A stretch of DNA of 64,000 bases from Aliarcobacter faecis (GCF_013201705.1 NZ_CP053837.1:62001-126000); one strand, 5' to 3'. Positions 16,872 through 29,561 are shown, counted from the first letter of the stretch. Notes: generated by a model from the letters alone, not told the origin. Translations and numbers: made by a program.

Positions 16872-17776
16872 ATTTTTTTCTCCAAAAATAGTTTTATGTA
16901 TTTTTTTAGCCTTTTTTTATCAAAATTTTTTATAGTAAAATAGCCATTTTTTGTAAGGTACTTATACATCTTTTTTTGATTTTGTGCTGTTTTTATAACA
17001 ATAAAAGGCAATTTTAAATAATAAGCTTCATTTGCAGTAACACTAGGAGTTATTATAGCAAAATGGCTTTTATTCATAAGTTTTGCTATTTCATTTGAAT
17101 TTATATATAAATTGATTGATTTTTTATCTTGACAATACTCTTTTAATTTTTCTAAATTTTTATTTGAAGTTGTAGTTACAAGATTTATTTTTATATTTTT
17201 AGAAACTTTTTTTATAGTTTTTAGTATTTTAATATTTAGGTTCTTCTGGTCAGTTCCACCCATTGCTACAAATATTGTTTTAGTTTTTGATTTTTTGATT
17301 TTTTGATTTTTTGATTTTAAAAACTCATCTCTTAAAAGTGTATATTTTGCTCCACATCTCAACTCACTTTTATTTGGCACTAAGTTTCTATACCTTTTTT
17401 TATCTGCATAGATATTATGGTTTAACAAAATATCACAATAATGTTTTTCATATATATCGTCAAATACAAAGATTTTTAGTTTTGGATTTTGTTCTTTTAA
17501 TTTTTTTTCAAATTTGTAGTCTATATTATAGTTATCGATTACTATCATCTCTATATTTAATTTTTTTATAAGTTCATTTAACTCTTCAAAATTATTGCTT
17601 TTTAAAATTTCTAGTTCATATCCAGCATCTTTTATCTTATGATTTATGTTACCTTCTAAATCTTGTGTAGCAAAGATAATATTATCTTTATCAAATTGTT
17701 TAGTTAAAACTAAATCTCTCATAATATGTCCAGTTCCAATATCTGAAGAAGAATCAGCTCTTATTAAAATATTCAT
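16868..17776 (-). CDS. pseG: UDP-2,4-diacetamido-2,4,6-trideoxy-L-altropyranose hydrolase
   Basis: A 302-residue GT-B-like nucleotide-sugar hydrolase. The N-terminus MNILIRADSSSDIGTGHIMR carries the conserved GxGHxxR. Later marks are VIDNYNID near 79, FDDIYEKHYCDILLNHN near 105, VAMGGTDQKN near 170 and ITPSVTANEAYYL near 240, the donor-binding site. It removes UDP to release the free sugar for PseI. Residues 153-165, the Lys-rich linker between the two domains, are encoded by an 8-bp tandem repeat that could cause frameshifts by slippage. As written here the frame is open. Confidence 0.9.
   Translation of the reverse strand: MNILIRADSSSDIGTGHIMRDLVLTKQFDKDNIIFATQDLEGNINHKIKDAGYELEILKSNNFEELNELIKKLNIEMIVIDNYNIDYKFEKKLKEQNPKLKIFVFDDIYEKHYCDILLNHNIYADKKRYRNLVPNKSELRCGAKYTLLRDEFLKSKNQKIKKSKTKTIFVAMGGTDQKNLNIKILKTIKKVSKNIKINLVTTTSNKNLEKLKEYCQDKKSINLYINSNEIAKLMNKSHFAIITPSVTANEAYYLKLPFIVIKTAQNQKKMYKYLTKNGYFTIKNFDKKRLKKYIKLFLEKKI
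17284..17318. repeat. 8-bp tandem repeat inside pseG
   Basis: A 35-base tract of period 8, unit TTTTTTGA on the plus strand, about 4.4 copies. The GA steps fall at 17289, 17297, 17305 and 17313, with three complete units at 17291-17314. The unit length is not a multiple of three, so gain or loss of one unit would shift the pseG frame. The tract encodes a lysine-rich linker. Confidence 0.85.
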
Positions 17777-17778
17777 TT

Positions 17779-18487
17779 TTATTTTTCCATATTTTTAGAC
17801 TTTTCATCTTTTTTTAGAGCTTCATACATAAATTCAGCTCTAGTCCAATCTTCCAAAGTATCTATATCTTGAACTAAATATCTAGGTAAAATTATAGGGA
17901 TGCTATCTTTACCAAAAATTATATCATCTGATTTTACATTTAAATTTGTCCAATAGAATTGTCCTGCATCTTGGAAAGCCTCTTCTAAATCTTGGCTTCT
18001 TTTTGAAAAATTTTCTTTCCAAAACATTTCACATCTTTCATCTGGTGTTATTTTAAAAGTTCTTTGAATTGGAAATGGCATAGAAGTACATGAAAAAGCA
18101 TTTTTAGCATTTGAGTTTTTTAACTTTTCAAAACCTTCAATCAGATATTCTTCTTGTAAAAAAGGAGCAGTTGCATAGATAGTACAAATAAAATCTATCT
18201 TTTCTCCTTTTTCTTTTAAAAAATTTATAGTATGTTCGATAACTGCTCCTGTTCCTATAAAATCATCACTTAACTCTTTTGGTCTTATAAATGGAACACT
18301 TGCACCAAAACTTTTAGCTATTTTAGCTATTTCCTCATCCTCTGTTGAGACTATAACTTTATCAAAAAGATTTGATTTTAAAGCAATTTCTATACTATAA
18401 GCAATTAAAGGTTTTCCATGAAAATCTTTTATATTTTTTCTTGGAATTCTTTTACTCCCTCCACGAGCAGGAATTATAGCTATACAT

Positions 18488-18495
<8 letters not shown>
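17779..18495 (-). CDS. pseF: Pseudaminic acid cytidylyltransferase (CMP-Pse synthetase)
   Basis: A 238-residue CMP-sugar synthetase. The CTP-binding start is AIIPARGGSKRIPRKNI at residues 6-22, followed by FHGKPLIAYSI and VIVSTEDEEIA. CTIYATAPFL near 103 and DAGQFYW near 175 are typical of PseF/NeuA proteins, with QDIDTLEDW close to the C-terminus. It activates pseudaminic acid as CMP-Pse, the donor for Maf proteins. The start overlaps pseC by 8 bases and pseG follows after 2 bases. Lys/Glu-rich residues at the C-terminus (KDEKSKNMEK) carry no recognised domain. Confidence 0.92.
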
Positions 18496-20643
<2,148 letters not shown>

Positions 20644-20712
20644 CTAATTTTATATTTTAATTAACTATATGTAATAATATAAAGATTAGATTTGTTAAGA
20701 AGGTTTATAAAA

Positions 20713-20922
20713 ATGGAAAATTCAATACCGCAAGATATTTTAAAAATACAAAAAAAGCTTGCAACTTTTGAAAAAAATTCAAGAAATTATAAAAAATATA
20801 CAAAAATTTTGGCAAATCATATAAAAACTTATACTATGCAAAAGAGAGTAAATTCTCATATAAAATCAATTGAAGTTGTAGAAAATATTCAGAAAAATGG
20901 TGTTGATAATATTTTAAAATAA
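20713..20922 (+). CDS. Small basic protein of unknown function upstream of recA
   Basis: A 69-residue protein from ATG 20713, chosen over an in-frame upstream TTG because AAGAAGG lies about 8 bases before it. It is rich in Lys, Ile and Asn, with no Cys, signal peptide or membrane segment, and looks wholly helical (PQDILKIQKKLATFEKN, then YKKYTKILANHIKTY). I do not recognise a family. It is divergent from the pse operon and 86 bases upstream of recA on the same strand, so it may share a transcript with recA. Confidence 0.6.
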   Translation: MENSIPQDILKIQKKLATFEKNSRNYKKYTKILANHIKTYTMQKRVNSHIKSIEVVENIQKNGVDNILK

Positions 20923-21008
20923 AAAGTATTACAAATTGCAATATTTTTTATAACTTCTAAAAAATTCTGCTAAGATTTCAAAATAAAATAAAAGATGAGG
21001 TAAAAATT

Positions 21009-22058
21009 ATGGATGAAAACCAAAAAAAATCACTTGAACTTGCAATAAAACAAATAGATAAAGCTTTTGGAAAAGGGACATTAATAAGACTTGGAGATAA
21101 AGAGGTAATTCCCACAGAAGCTATAAGTACAGGTTCTTTAGGGCTTGATTTAGCTTTAGGTGTTGGAGGACTTCCTAAAGGAAGAGTTATTGAAATCTAT
21201 GGACCAGAGAGTTCAGGAAAAACAACTTTAACTTTACATGCTATTGCTGAAGCTCAAAAAGCTGGAGGAGTTTGTGCCTTTATTGATGCCGAACATGCAT
21301 TAGATGTAAAATATGCAAAAGATATAGGTGTTGATACTGATAACTTACTAGTATCTCAACCAGATTTTGGAGAGCAAGCTTTAGAAATTCTTGAAACTGT
21401 TATTAGAAGTGGAGCTGTTGATTTAGTAGTTGTGGACTCTGTTGCAGCTTTAACTCCAAAAGTTGAGATAGATGGTGATATGGATGACCAACAAGTAGGA
21501 GTTCAAGCAAGACTTATGAGTAAGGCTTTAAGAAAAGTAACAGGTCTTTTAAGCAAGATGAATTGTACTGTTATTTTTATCAATCAAATAAGAATGAAAA
21601 TAGGAATGACTGGTTATGGAAGTCCAGAAACTACAACAGGTGGAAATGCACTTAAATTCTACTCATCTGTAAGACTTGACATTAGAAGAATTGCAACACT
21701 TAAACAAGGTGAAAACTCTATAGGAAATAGAGTAAAAGTTAAAGTAGTAAAAAATAAAGTTGCAGCTCCATTTAAACAAGCTGAATTTGATATTATGTTT
21801 GGAGAGGGTATTTCTAAAACAGGAGAGCTTGTGGATTATGGAGTAAAGCTTGATATTATTGATAAAGCAGGAGCTTGGTTTAGTTATGGAGATACTAAAA
21901 TAGGACAAGGTAGAGAGAATTCAAAACAATTTTTATTAGATAATCCTACTATTGCAAAAGAGATAGAGGATAAAATTCTTAGCTCTATGGGTATAAATGA
22001 TGCTATTATTGCTGGTGGAAGTGATGATGGTGATGAAGTTGCAGGACTTGATGATTAA
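21009..22058 (+). CDS. recA: DNA recombination and repair protein RecA
   Basis: A 349-residue RecA of normal length. The Walker A loop GPESSGKTT is near residue 65, FIDAEHALD near 91, the Walker [16 protein letters not shown] near 138, the DNA-binding loop 2 area [27 protein letters not shown] near 195, and an acidic C-terminus rich in Asp. It forms the strand-exchange filament and triggers LexA-type cleavage where LexA exists. The ribosome site is GAGGT before ATG 21009. The order recA then eno is shared with Helicobacter and Campylobacter. No LexA box was noticed upstream. Confidence 0.98.
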   Translation: MDENQKKSLELAIKQIDKAFGKGTLIRLGDKEVIPTEAISTGSLGLDLALGVGGLPKGRVIEIYGPESSGKTTLTLHAIAEAQKAGGVCAFIDAEHALDVKYAKDIGVDTDNLLVSQPDFGEQALEILETVIRSGAVDLVVVDSVAALTPKVEIDGDMDDQQVGVQARLMSKALRKVTGLLSKMNCTVIFINQIRMKIGMTGYGSPETTTGGNALKFYSSVRLDIRRIATLKQGENSIGNRVKVKVVKNKVAAPFKQAEFDIMFGEGISKTGELVDYGVKLDIIDKAGAWFSYGDTKIGQGRENSKQFLLDNPTIAKEIEDKILSSMGINDAIIAGGSDDGDEVAGLDD

Positions 22059-22088
22059 AAATAGTTAAAACTCTTCAAAGATTCTAAA

Positions 22089-22116
22089 TTGGCAGGGATT
22101 TATTTCCCTTTGCCAA
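22089..22116 (+). terminator. Hairpin downstream of recA, possible terminator
   Basis: An imperfect inverted repeat 31 bases after the recA stop: TTGGCAGGGA pairs with TCCC and GCCAA around an AT loop. It is followed by a T-rich but interrupted stretch rather than a clean T run, so termination may be partial. A separate eno promoter lies downstream. Confidence 0.4.
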
Positions 22117-22169
22117 ACTACATTTATTTAAATTTTCCTTACAAAAGCAAACAACAAATTTTTTTTAGC

Positions 22170-22175
22170 TATAAT
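22170..22175 (+). promoter_or_regulatory. -10 box for eno
   Basis: A perfect TATAAT preceded by a T-rich run with no -35 box, the usual main-sigma promoter form in this phylum. It sits 30 bases before the eno GTG start, with AGGAGA at 22196-22201 as the ribosome site. Confidence 0.6.
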
Positions 22176-22205
22176 CTTAAGAAATTATAAATTTAGGAGA
22201 CCTAA

Positions 22206-23482
<1,277 letters not shown>

Positions 23483-23483
<1 letters not shown>

Positions 23484-23725
23484 TGAAGAAAAAAAGAAGT
23501 GGTTTAGGGATTTTTTTGTTAATAGCGATTTTATCGCTATTAGCAACAATATATTTTTCATATTATGTAACAAATGTTCTTTTTGGTGATAACTCTTTAC
23601 AAGTTTATAACTCTTTGCAATATAAAAAAGAGTATCTTGAAAATGAAATTTTAAGATTACAAAAAGAGAATGCCTATTTACAAAAAGAGTATTTTGAACT
23701 AAAAAATTTGGAGCCAGAAGAATGA
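23483..23725 (+). CDS. FtsB/DivIC-like septum protein
   Basis: An 80-residue protein with a single N-terminal membrane segment (LGIFLLIAILSLLATIYFSYY, residues 8-28) after a KKKR start, then a short coiled coil (YLENEILRLQKENAYLQKEYFEL). This is the FtsB/DivIC layout: a bitopic protein that links early and late divisome proteins in the periplasm. It shares TAATG with eno and ATGA with the following AMIN gene, so the three are translated together, as in Helicobacter. The sequence is short, so the family call rests on layout and synteny. Confidence 0.75.
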
Positions 23726-24423
23726 GAACTCTATTACTATCTACAACAATAGCAGCTTTTTTAAGTTTATCTTTACAAGCTAGAGAGAATCCTTTTATTT
23801 TATATGAAGAGAAGACAGGAAAAGTTATTGAATCATCTTCAAAATCTAAAAGTATAACAGATTTGGAAGAGGAACAGTTTATAAGAGATTATCAAAATAG
23901 CTCAAAAAAATCATCAACACAAGAAGTTGAAAAAAGAGCACCTACTCAAGTAGAAGAGAAATCTTATTCCAAAAAAGAGGTTGATTCTTTGATGTTAAAA
24001 ACTAAGTATGAAGCTGAACAAAAAGCAAAAGCATTAGTTAAAAAAGAGTTAAGCAAAGAACCAGAACAAGTTGTTTATGTAAAGCCTAGAGCAGATGTTT
24101 TAAATGATGAGACGCTTATATCAAAAAATATTTTACCTTTTGTAAAAGTGGATTATAATGACAATAAGCTTTTAATTAGCACTCAAGATGTAGTTTCAAA
24201 AAAATTTTCAATCAATAAAGAGAATAAGTTGGTAATTGATTTTAAAGGGAAAAGAAATTTTAGTGGGACTAGATACACTTTAAATTCTAGTAATTTTAAA
24301 GCTGTATCAACAGGAAATCACTCTTCAAATGGTTTTTATAGAGTTGTTGTAGAACTTTCTTCTAAACCAGATAATTATAATTTTGATTATAGTGATTCTA
24401 TTATTTCTATAAGTAAGAAATAA
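23722..24423 (+). CDS. Periplasmic AMIN-domain protein
   Basis: A 233-residue protein with a signal peptide (MRTLLLSTTIAAFLSLSLQA, cleavage before RENPF). A charged, repetitive middle (residues 35-125) is rich in Lys, Glu and Ser and looks disordered or coiled. A C-terminal beta-rich AMIN-like domain runs from about residue 140 (VKVDYNDNKLLISTQ, FSINKENKLVIDFKG, YRVVVELSSKP). AMIN domains target proteins to the septum or peptidoglycan and occur in secretin and amidase systems. The position after the FtsB-like gene suggests a cell-envelope role. Confidence 0.7.
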   Translation: MRTLLLSTTIAAFLSLSLQARENPFILYEEKTGKVIESSSKSKSITDLEEEQFIRDYQNSSKKSSTQEVEKRAPTQVEEKSYSKKEVDSLMLKTKYEAEQKAKALVKKELSKEPEQVVYVKPRADVLNDETLISKNILPFVKVDYNDNKLLISTQDVVSKKFSINKENKLVIDFKGKRNFSGTRYTLNSSNFKAVSTGNHSSNGFYRVVVELSSKPDNYNFDYSDSIISISKK

Positions 24424-24445
24424 ATAAGAGTTTTTACTCTTATTT
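24422..24445. terminator. Bidirectional intrinsic terminator between AMIN gene and bioB
   Basis: A perfect 9-bp stem, AAATAAGAG paired with CTCTTATTT, around a TTTTTA loop, between two convergent genes. It begins inside the stop codon of the plus-strand gene and ends at the bioB stop. T- or A-rich flanks on both sides allow it to work in either direction. Confidence 0.65.
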
Positions 24446-25292
24446 ATTGATGACAGGCTAAAGCTATTTCGTATCCTAAAGCTGTAACTGCTTTTATATC
24501 ATCTTCAGCACTAGCCCCACCAGTTGTTAAATAATCTCCAACAACAATAGCATTTGCTCCATGTTTAAATACATCATATTGATTTTCGCCAAACATTAAC
24601 TCTCTACCACCTGCAATCATAAGCATTTGATTTGGTAGATAACTTCTTGATAACTCAACTAATTTAAATGCTTCCTCTTTAGATAAAGGATTTTTAACTA
24701 TAGGTAAAGCTTCATTTGGATGGAAGAAATTAATTGGAACAGACATTGGCTCTAGGCTTGCAATTGATTCAAGCATAGAAATTCTATTTTCTTGTGTTTC
24801 ACCAAGCCCAAAAATCCCTCCAGTACAAAGATGAAGACCAGCTTTTTTTGCATCCAAACAAGTGTTATATCTATCATCCCAAGAGTGAGTAGTACAAATT
24901 TGATTATAAAACTCTCTTGCTGTTTCTAAATTGTGATTATAGTTTTCAACACCATGCTTTTTTAACTCTTTTAATTGCTCATAACTAGCTATTCCATTAC
25001 AAGCGATAAGTGAAATATCAGGAACTGCTTTATGTACAGCAGCTGCAGCTCTACATACATAATCAAGTCTTTTATCATCAAGCCCTGTTCCAGCAGTTAC
25101 AAGGCAAAATCCAACAGCTTTATTTTCTCTTGCTCTTTTTGCCTCTTCAACTATTTGCTCTATCTCTTTTCTTCTATATCTTTGAATATCTGCTTTGTAC
25201 TTTACACTTTGTGTACAAAACTTACAATCTTCATTACACGTTCCACTTTCAATATTTGATATTGCACATAAATATATTTGATTATTGCTCAT
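24444..25292 (-). CDS. bioB: Biotin synthase
   Basis: A 282-residue radical SAM enzyme that inserts sulfur into dethiobiotin. The SAM-binding [4Fe-4S] cysteines are C19, C23 and C26 (CNEDCKFC). Further marks are VTAGTGLDDKRLDYV, NHNLETAREFY near 120, GGIFGLGET and the C-terminal AIVVGDYLTTGG. It is shorter than the 346 residues of the E. coli enzyme, as in other Campylobacterota. The start overlaps the 3' end of the phosphodiesterase gene by 11 bases, so it is co-transcribed with that gene and topA. Confidence 0.93.
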   Translation of the reverse strand: MSNNQIYLCAISNIESGTCNEDCKFCTQSVKYKADIQRYRRKEIEQIVEEAKRARENKAVGFCLVTAGTGLDDKRLDYVCRAAAAVHKAVPDISLIACNGIASYEQLKELKKHGVENYNHNLETAREFYNQICTTHSWDDRYNTCLDAKKAGLHLCTGGIFGLGETQENRISMLESIASLEPMSVPINFFHPNEALPIVKNPLSKEEAFKLVELSRSYLPNQMLMIAGGRELMFGENQYDVFKHGANAIVVGDYLTTGGASAEDDIKAVTALGYEIALACHQ

Positions 25293-25794
25293 ATTTAAAC
25301 TCTTCTTTCATAAAATTATTTTCATTATTTTTCTTAAAATAGTGTGTGATTATATACTCATTTGCATTAATCTCAAGTTTTGCACACTCTATAAAGGGTT
25401 TTTCTCTAGCACATACCTCTCCAGAGTTTATATAAAGTTTTTTATTTTTATATTCACAATGAAATTTGTGAGTATGTCCAAAAATAATAATATCTGTATC
25501 AGGAGATAGGTGAAGTGGTAAGTGCATAAGTTTAAAGCTAATATTATCTATTTTAAAATAGTATGGTTCAGCTTTTATATTATATTTATCACTAAATTCA
25601 AAAAGATTTCTATCATTGTTTCCAAAAACTGCTATATATTTTAAAGAGGAGTTTTTTAAAATTTCTAAACCCTCTTGAGAGCAAATATCTCCAGCATGGA
25701 TTAAATATTCACAACCCTCCTCTTTTAAAAAATCAATACACTCTTTTAAATAGAGAGTTTTGTGATGGCTATCTGAAACTATTGCTATTTTCAT
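25282..25794 (-). CDS. YfcE-type metallophosphoesterase
   Basis: A 170-residue small phosphodiesterase with SDSHHK at 7-12, HAGDICS near 37, FGNNDRN near 57, LMHLPLH near 90, GHTHKFH near 106 and NSGEVC near 122. This metal-ligand set marks the YfcE/MJ0936 family, which hydrolyses phosphodiesters in vitro; the natural substrate is usually unknown. It abuts topA (1-base gap region) and overlaps bioB. The Ser before GEV in place of Pro is a mild departure from the NPGS motif. Confidence 0.8.
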   Translation of the reverse strand: MKIAIVSDSHHKTLYLKECIDFLKEEGCEYLIHAGDICSQEGLEILKNSSLKYIAVFGNNDRNLFEFSDKYNIKAEPYYFKIDNISFKLMHLPLHLSPDTDIIIFGHTHKFHCEYKNKKLYINSGEVCAREKPFIECAKLEINANEYIITHYFKKNNENNFMKEEFKYEQ

Positions 25795-28116
25795 CTACTC
25801 TTTTTTTGCTTTTGTGGTAGCTTTTTTAGTAACTGTTTTTTTTGCAGGTTTTTTAGAGCTTTTATTATCTTTTTCAATAATTTCTAAACACTCTTCTAGT
25901 GTTAAACTCTCTGCAACTTTTCCTTTAGGAATTTTGAAATTCTTTCTACCTTGTTTTATATATGCTCCATATTGACCATTTAAGATTTGGATTTTCTCTT
26001 TTGTAAACTCTTTTATTAAAGCTTTACTTTTTGCTTCATCAATATCACTAATAATCTCTTTTGCTCTTTTTTCATTAACAGTATATGGGTCATCAGTTTT
26101 TAAAGAGTAGTATTTTGTTTTTACTTGTAAATAAGGACCAAATCTTCCAATATTTGCTTTAATCTCATTTCCATTATCATCAACTCCAACAACTCTTGGA
26201 AGAGTAAATAAAAATAGTGCCTCTTCAAGAGAGATTGTATCCATATTCAAATTATCTGGAATTGCAACAAATTTTGGTTTATCTTCATCCTCTTTTGTTC
26301 CAATTTGAACAAAAGGACCAAATCTTCCAACTCTTGCACTTACAGGCTTTCCTGATTTTGGGTCAATTCCTAATTCTCGAACTTGAACATAGTCAGATTT
26401 ACTGATATTCTCTTCTTTATCTTTGATTGTATCTTTAAAACCTGTATAGAAGTTTTTCATAACATCTACCCAAATCTTTTTGCCATCGGCTATTTCATCA
26501 AACTCTTCTTCAATTTTTGCTGTAAACCCTAAATCTATAATATTTGAGAAGTGGTCAGTTAAAAAACTATTTACAATTTCTCCAGTAGGAGTAGGTGAAA
26601 GTTTTTTATCTTCAGTTTTTACTACATATTCCCTTGCTTGAATAGTTGAAATTGTTGGAGCATAAGTTGATGGTCTTCCAATTCCTTCACTTTCAAGTTT
26701 TTTAACTAATGAAGCTTCAGTGTATCTTGAGGGTGGTTTTGTAAAGTTTTGCTCACTACTTAAATTTTCTAACTCTAAAATAGTTCCAACTTTGATATTT
26801 GGTAATATTTTTTCAACACTATCAAGAGCAGCTTCTGGATTATCACTCCCTTCTGTATAAGCTTTCATAAATCCTGCAAAAATAATTCTTTGTCCTTTTG
26901 TTTGAAACTCAAACTCTTTTTTTGCACCAGCTTCTATTTTATATGTAGTATTTGCTATTTTTGCTTGACTCATTTGAGTTGCTATTGTTCTTTTCCAAAT
27001 AAGGCTATAAAGCTTATATTGTGCAGAATCTAAATACTCTTTTACCATTGATGGCTTCAAACTCATATCAACAGGTCTTATCGCTTCGTGTGCTTCTTGA
27101 GCACCTTTTGCAGTTGATTTAAAAGTTCTTGGTTTTGCCAGAGCATAATCTTTTCCATACTCCTCTTCAATTACTTTTTTAGCCATAGATGTAGCAATTG
27201 ACGAAAGATTTAAAGAGTCTGTTCTCATATAAGTAATCAAACCACCAGTATGATTTGGAATATTTGCAGTATTTCCTTCGTATAGTTGTTGTGCTATCAT
27301 CATAGTTTGAGCAACACTAAGTCCTATTTTTCTTGAAGCTTCTTGCTGTAAAGTTGAAGTTGTAAATGGAGCTGCTGGATTTCTTAGGCTCTCTTTTTCT
27401 TCTATATCAACTAAAGTAAAAATTCCATTATTTATTGAAGCTTCTATCTCTCTAGCTTCTTTCTCATTTCTTACTTTGATATTTTTACCATCTTTTTTTG
27501 CTAGTTCACTTGAAAGTTCAGGATTTATAAAATCAGCTTTTATCTTCCAAAACTCTTCTGGTTCAAATGCTCTAATTTCATTCTCTCTATCAACTATTAT
27601 TTTAACTGCAACGCTTTGAACTCTTCCAGCACTTAAACCATATCTTACTTTTTTCCATAAAAGAGGAGATAGTTCATATCCAACTGCTCTATCTAATATT
27701 CTTCTTGCTTGTTGTGCATCAACTAGATTTTGATCAACATCTCTTGGATTTTCTAAGGCTTTAAGTATTGCATCTTTTGTAATTTCGTGAAAAACTATTC
27801 TTTTTATAGGATTTTTTTCTATTTTTAATGCAGGAATTAAGTGCCAAGCAATAGCTTCTCCCTCTCTATCTTCATCGGCTGCTAGGTATATAGTTGTATC
27901 TTTTGTAATTTGCTTTTTTAAATCGGCAATTACTTTTTTCTTATCTGTACTTATTTGATAGTTTGGTTTAAAATTATCTTCAGGGTCAAAACCCAAAGTA
28001 GATTTAGGTAAATCTCTTACATGCCCCATAGAAGCCATAACGGTAAAATCTTTACCCAAGAATTTTGAGATTGTTTTTGCTTTTGCTGGAGACTCTACTA
28101 TTACTAAATTTTTCAC
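25795..28116 (-). CDS. topA: DNA topoisomerase I
   Basis: A 773-residue type IA topoisomerase, starting at GTG 28116 after AAGGTAG. The Toprim domain opens with LVIVESPAKAKTISKFLG and holds AADEDREGEAIAWHL near residue 108. The active tyrosine is in GGLITYMRTDS near 290. Three topoisomerase C-terminal repeat segments follow (for example GRFGPFVQIG, GRFGPYLQV and GQYGAYIKQG). The protein ends in a Lys/Ala/Thr tail resembling a histone H1 tail, likely for nonspecific DNA binding. It relaxes negative supercoils. Confidence 0.97.
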   Translation of the reverse strand: MKNLVIVESPAKAKTISKFLGKDFTVMASMGHVRDLPKSTLGFDPEDNFKPNYQISTDKKKVIADLKKQITKDTTIYLAADEDREGEAIAWHLIPALKIEKNPIKRIVFHEITKDAILKALENPRDVDQNLVDAQQARRILDRAVGYELSPLLWKKVRYGLSAGRVQSVAVKIIVDRENEIRAFEPEEFWKIKADFINPELSSELAKKDGKNIKVRNEKEAREIEASINNGIFTLVDIEEKESLRNPAAPFTTSTLQQEASRKIGLSVAQTMMIAQQLYEGNTANIPNHTGGLITYMRTDSLNLSSIATSMAKKVIEEEYGKDYALAKPRTFKSTAKGAQEAHEAIRPVDMSLKPSMVKEYLDSAQYKLYSLIWKRTIATQMSQAKIANTTYKIEAGAKKEFEFQTKGQRIIFAGFMKAYTEGSDNPEAALDSVEKILPNIKVGTILELENLSSEQNFTKPPSRYTEASLVKKLESEGIGRPSTYAPTISTIQAREYVVKTEDKKLSPTPTGEIVNSFLTDHFSNIIDLGFTAKIEEEFDEIADGKKIWVDVMKNFYTGFKDTIKDKEENISKSDYVQVRELGIDPKSGKPVSARVGRFGPFVQIGTKEDEDKPKFVAIPDNLNMDTISLEEALFLFTLPRVVGVDDNGNEIKANIGRFGPYLQVKTKYYSLKTDDPYTVNEKRAKEIISDIDEAKSKALIKEFTKEKIQILNGQYGAYIKQGRKNFKIPKGKVAESLTLEECLEIIEKDNKSSKKPAKKTVTKKATTKAKKE

Positions 28117-28148
28117 TTAAACTACCTTCATATTTTCTAAAAGTTTGC

Positions 28149-28154
28149 ATTTTA
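28149..28154 (-). promoter_or_regulatory. Possible -10 box for topA
   Basis: On the minus strand the sequence reads TGATAAAATGC, an extended -10-like element (TAAAAT) 33 bases before the topA GTG. The same TGATAAAAT occurs at 48311-48319 before the lipoprotein gene at 48347. Confidence 0.35.
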
Positions 28155-28248
28155 TCATAAAACTTGTAAGGTTTTCTTAATTGTTTATCTATTATTTTGT
28201 GAAATATTAATTTTAATAAATAATTTTTTATCTAAAAGCAAGAAAAAC

Positions 28249-29457
28249 CTAACTCTTTTTTATATATTTATGTATTTTAAAAAATATAAATAAAACAACT
28301 ACTAATAAAAGAATTATTAGTTCAACTTTTGAAATTAAACTTATCTCTAGTGAATGCTCTTTTCTAAAATCTATATTTATAAAATCTATAATTCCTTGAC
28401 TAACAGAAATAATTGTAAGAAGTGTTAAAAATACTAAAATATATTGAACTGTTTTAGCAGATTGTGTTTTTTCATTTGACTCTACTGCTTCGCAAATATC
28501 TAAATAATTCTTTTCTGACTTTTCAAAAATCTCTTTTAAAGTATCAAATTTCTCAATATTTTTTTGTATATATACTAAACCATCTATATTTTCAATAGAA
28601 TTAAGTTTTGCGAAATTACATTTTTGTAAAAAATAACTATTGATTTTGTGCATTTCTACAAGGGTATTTGAATTTACTTGTAATCTTTTTTTAAAATCAA
28701 TTTTATACATTAGGTCTGTATATAATTCGCCAGCTTGTTTATAAATAACACTTTCATTCATAGTATTTGAATCTATATCTAAAAGTTCACTTACTTCAGA
28801 TAATTCTATTTCTTTACTAAACCATAAAACAGAATCTTTATATATTGTAGCTTCATAAAGATCTTCATCAACTTCAACAATTGTATTTTCTGATTTCACC
28901 TTCTCTTTTAAGTAGTACTCTGATATTTTTTTATAATTCTCTTTATCTGATGTAAAGTAATGAACTCTGAATAAATATGAGTTATTAAAACTATCAACAG
29001 AAGAGTTTTTATCTAGGATTAGAGTTGAAAACTTAAAGTTTTCAGGAAGAGTTAAAAAGCCATTTTTATTTAAATCCATATTTAATTCATAGATTAAATC
29101 AAAAATCTCTTTTGAATAATTTTCAATAAAGCTATCCAAATATTTATCAAAAGCTGATTCTAATTTATTTGGTAATTTAAAATATATTTCAACAGAAGTT
29201 ATCCCTGTAAGATGAACTTTTATAGTTAGTTTCTCAACTTTTTTATCAATATCTTTTTTAAATACTTTTTCACTATTTTTAAAATCAAATTCTATATATT
29301 TATAGCTGTTCCCATAAAATTTACTAAACCAATAAGTTTTTAAATTAGAATTTGTAAGTTTAGTAATTTGTAAAGGATTTAAATTTTTATTAGAAGTTAT
29401 CTTCTCAATATGTAGTTTTCCACAAGTATAAAAAACCATATTTGCAACAATATACAT
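28249..29457 (-). CDS. Unknown protein with two C-terminal membrane helices
   Basis: I do not recognise this 402-residue protein. There is no signal peptide. A long soluble region (1-335) of mixed sheet and helix ends in a Glu-rich stretch, followed by two membrane segments: VQYILVFLTLLTIISVSQGII near 340 and VELIILLLVVVLFIFFKI near 378, with a short KYIKKS tail. The topology suggests a cytoplasmic domain tethered to the inner membrane. The start ATG follows AAGGA by 7 bases. It stands alone, with 132 bases to topA and 104 bases to murB, so it likely has its own promoter. Confidence 0.7.
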   Translation of the reverse strand: MYIVANMVFYTCGKLHIEKITSNKNLNPLQITKLTNSNLKTYWFSKFYGNSYKYIEFDFKNSEKVFKKDIDKKVEKLTIKVHLTGITSVEIYFKLPNKLESAFDKYLDSFIENYSKEIFDLIYELNMDLNKNGFLTLPENFKFSTLILDKNSSVDSFNNSYLFRVHYFTSDKENYKKISEYYLKEKVKSENTIVEVDEDLYEATIYKDSVLWFSKEIELSEVSELLDIDSNTMNESVIYKQAGELYTDLMYKIDFKKRLQVNSNTLVEMHKINSYFLQKCNFAKLNSIENIDGLVYIQKNIEKFDTLKEIFEKSEKNYLDICEAVESNEKTQSAKTVQYILVFLTLLTIISVSQGIIDFINIDFRKEHSLEISLISKVELIILLLVVVLFIFFKIHKYIKKS

Positions 29458-29561
29458 TTCATTTTCCTTAAGATATCATTTTTGTGTATCTTGCCAAATG
29501 AAGGGTATATTAATGCTTAATTATATCTCTTTTAATTTTGTAAAATAAATTAGTAAAGTTA

